From assembly GCA_037130425.1 (NCBI GenBank), contig JBAXTB010000257.1:1-8292 (forward strand): 8,292 nt of DNA, read 5' to 3'. Position numbers and translations under genes: made by a program. Every line of letters begins with the position of its first letter. Position 1 is the first letter of the stretch. Under the pieces are notes generated by a model. That model ran no database searches. It had not been told where the DNA came from and saw nothing but the letters and a program-made list of their open reading frames with translations. This DNA comes from M3007 sp037130425. GTDB taxonomy: Bacteria > Bacteroidota > Bacteroidia > Chitinophagales > Saprospiraceae. Below, one piece after another: positions 6,763 to 8,292 of this stretch.

Positions 6763-6827
6763 CATGGCAACATCGTTTTTTTATCGAATTCCGATTTAAC
6801 CAACTGATTCTACAGCATCACCATCCG

Positions 6828-8292
6828 ATGAAATTTCAAACTGCAACGTATTCGACCTTGTTTTGCTGTATGCTCCTTTGCCAGGGGCTGCGATCGCAAA
6901 GCAATGCCGTTTTGGATACCCTGAACAATCGGATTCAGTTGATGACGCAATTATCGCAGGCGGGCAACGACGAGCAGGCGGAGGTAGAGGCCGAATGGTT
7001 TCGAGATTTTTTAAAGCGGCATAAAATTCCGACCACGCCCCGTGCGCTTACCCTTATTTCGGGTATTTACGACGCAAATAACGATGATCGCAGCGCTACC
7101 CGCATGTTGTCGGAAGCGGAAATTGATGCCCGCCGGGATCCAAATCCGGTAACAAAAGCCGCATTATTGAGCGCTTTGGTAAAAGAATGCGGGCGTTGGG
7201 AATTGCCTGAACTGGCGCTTACCTGCCAGCAATTGCTTGGCGTTGCACAGGACTCCATTTTTGCGCGCAGCAGACGCAATGAAACGCTTGCCATCCGACG
7301 CTCGCTCGACTCGCTCACGAACCTGCGTGCGCAGGAGGTAACCGAACAAGCCCGTTTTGTGCGTTTAGAGCGTGATCGTGCCTACATGTTGGGCGCTGTG
7401 TTGTTCCTTTGCTTCTTGGCGCTCATTTTTGCCAACATTAAAAACACCGACCGCTGGCGCAAACGCGTGGCTAAAAAAGAGGTGGAATTAGATGTTTTGC
7501 GCAGTAATATGCGGCAAACGGCTATCGAAACCTCTTCAATGGGTATGTCCGATTCTACCCAAGTCGAAACAATAAAGCCGCCCGACCCCTATGCGCTTTA
7601 TACCGGTGAAAAACCGGAACAAGTTGCTTTGGTGATAGAACCGAACCGCCAAATTGTTTTATACTTGAAATCACTGTTAGCCGACCGTTTTCAAATTGAA
7701 ACGGCCGCTACGCCGAACGAGGGTCTCCAAATGGCCAATAGTTTGTTGCCGGATTTAATTATTTGTGATGCCATTCTCAATGGTAAAACCGGCATTGACG
7801 TAGCGCGGCAGATCAAACTATCGGATCGAACCAACCATATTCCCGTCGTTTTGCTCAGCGACCACCACGGCAACGAAGGCAAACTCGATGCCTTGCGTGC
7901 GGGCGCCGACGTGTGGTTCACCCGCCCGATCCTCGATGATGAATTTGACGCCTCCATTCAGCGTTTATTAGATGGAAGAAAACGGAAACACGAGCTTTTC
8001 GCCCGTATCCTGCACCTCTATTTCACTGAAAATCGCGTGCAAATCGACGATCCGTTTTTGGCCAAAAGTGTTCAAATGGTAGAGCAGAATCTTTCAAATC
8101 CCGATTATACAGCAGAAGATATTGCCCGTAAACTGCAAATGACCAAGCAGCATTTTTTCAAAAAACTGAAAGTGCTAACCGGCAAAGAACCGGTACAACT
8201 CATTCGGGAAATGCGCTTGGAAAAATCAAAAGTGCTGCTGGAAAAACGCGCGGGCACCCCGCAGGCGATTGCTGAAATGGTGGGATTTAGCA
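6828..8292 (+). CDS. Membrane-anchored receiver-AraC transcriptional regulator, C-terminus cut by the window edge
   Basis: A frame opens at ATG 6828, the first in-frame Met after the promoter, and runs 488 codons to the right edge without a stop. Residues 1 to about 23 look like a signal peptide or first anchor (hydrophobic FCCMLLCQGL). Residues 24-185 are helix-rich and may be degenerate TPR-like repeats. Residues 186-203 are a membrane helix followed by a basic stretch (RWRKRVAKK), which places the rest in the cytoplasm. A short charged helix leads to a receiver domain at about 266-383. It keeps the phospho-acceptor Asp314 (LIICD) and Ser344, but has Pro272 in place of the second acidic residue and Arg366 in place of the conserved Lys. 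Residues 412-488 are an AraC-type helix-turn-helix domain (LTGKEPVQLIREMRLEKSK), whose second half is nearly complete at the edge. No HisKA or HATPase domain is present, unlike hybrid two-component regulators. It is divergent from ccmE. Targets are unknown. Confidence 0.88.
   Translation, partial: MKFQTATYSTLFCCMLLCQGLRSQSNAVLDTLNNRIQLMTQLSQAGNDEQAEVEAEWFRDFLKRHKIPTTPRALTLISGIYDANNDDRSATRMLSEAEIDARRDPNPVTKAALLSALVKECGRWELPELALTCQQLLGVAQDSIFARSRRNETLAIRRSLDSLTNLRAQEVTEQARFVRLERDRAYMLGAVLFLCFLALIFANIKNTDRWRKRVAKKEVELDVLRSNMRQTAIETSSMGMSDSTQVETIKPPDPYALYTGEKPEQVALVIEPNRQIVLYLKSLLADRFQIETAATPNEGLQMANSLLPDLIICDAILNGKTGIDVARQIKLSDRTNHIPVVLLSDHHGNEGKLDALRAGADVWFTRPILDDEFDASIQRLLDGRKRKHELFARILHLYFTENRVQIDDPFLAKSVQMVEQNLSNPDYTAEDIARKLQMTKQHFFKKLKVLTGKEPVQLIREMRLEKSKVLLEKRAGTPQAIAEMVGFS

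Larger units (their letters stand above)
6567..6827. other. Divergent intergenic region between ccmE and the regulator gene
   Basis: This 261-bp stretch holds the two -7 elements, the inverted repeat, the AATT units and the TACCGTA direct repeat listed separately. Apart from these it is AT-rich, and I see no convincing small gene or RNA. The short plus-strand frame crossing from ccmE into its start (6375-6635) is antisense to ccmE and has no family features. Confidence 0.6.

Noticed and set aside
7067..7957. Minus-strand open frames within the regulator gene
   Set aside because: They are shadows of the continuous plus-strand frame that encodes the receiver and helix-turn-helix domains.

Overview
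The window looks like chromosomal DNA of a Bacteroidota bacterium. Three things point there: a 1127-residue FG-GAP/VCBS + ASPIC/UnbV surface protein of a type typical of that phylum, start codons without clear Shine-Dalgarno sequences, and -7 promoter elements of the form TAnnTTTG. A lineage near Saprospiria or Chitinophagia is possible, but that is only an inference from general resemblance. I see no tRNA, rRNA, CRISPR array, transposase or att site. The densely packed genes and even base composition suggest ordinary chromosome rather than a mobile island.

Layout. On the minus strand, read from right to left, positions 5486 to 1 form one probable operon. First comes a membrane protein with five helices, candidate haem-b histidines and two [4Fe-4S] clusters (HdrC/GlpC-like plus a NarI-like membrane part). 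Next, 69 bp on, is the large FG-GAP/ASPIC lipoprotein-like protein. Last, 18 bp on, is a double CCG-domain (HdrB/HdrD-like) iron-sulfur protein that runs off the left edge. Divergent from this operon, on the plus strand, is a small PyrR-like phosphoribosyltransferase (5651-6151). It converges, across a hairpin with a T-rich tail, on a minus-strand ccmE (6171-6566) of the CxxxY class. After a 261-bp AT-rich intergenic region with divergent promoters, the plus strand carries a long open frame (6828 to the right edge). It encodes a signal peptide, a helical periplasmic region, one membrane helix, a receiver domain and an AraC-type DNA-binding domain. This frame has no stop in the window and is easily missed.

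How they fit together. The two Fe-S proteins are expected to form one membrane complex passing electrons between a soluble flavoprotein-type donor and the quinone pool. The FG-GAP gene sits between these two partners, which is the oddest feature of the gene order. CcmE ferries haem for c-type cytochromes and so also belongs to respiration. The membrane-tethered REC-AraC regulator has no histidine kinase domain and an incomplete receiver active site. It could be a one-protein signalling device linking the envelope to transcription; its targets are unknown. The regulator and the FG-GAP insertion are the two points most worth following. I find no clearly new multi-gene system such as a defence or biosynthetic island.
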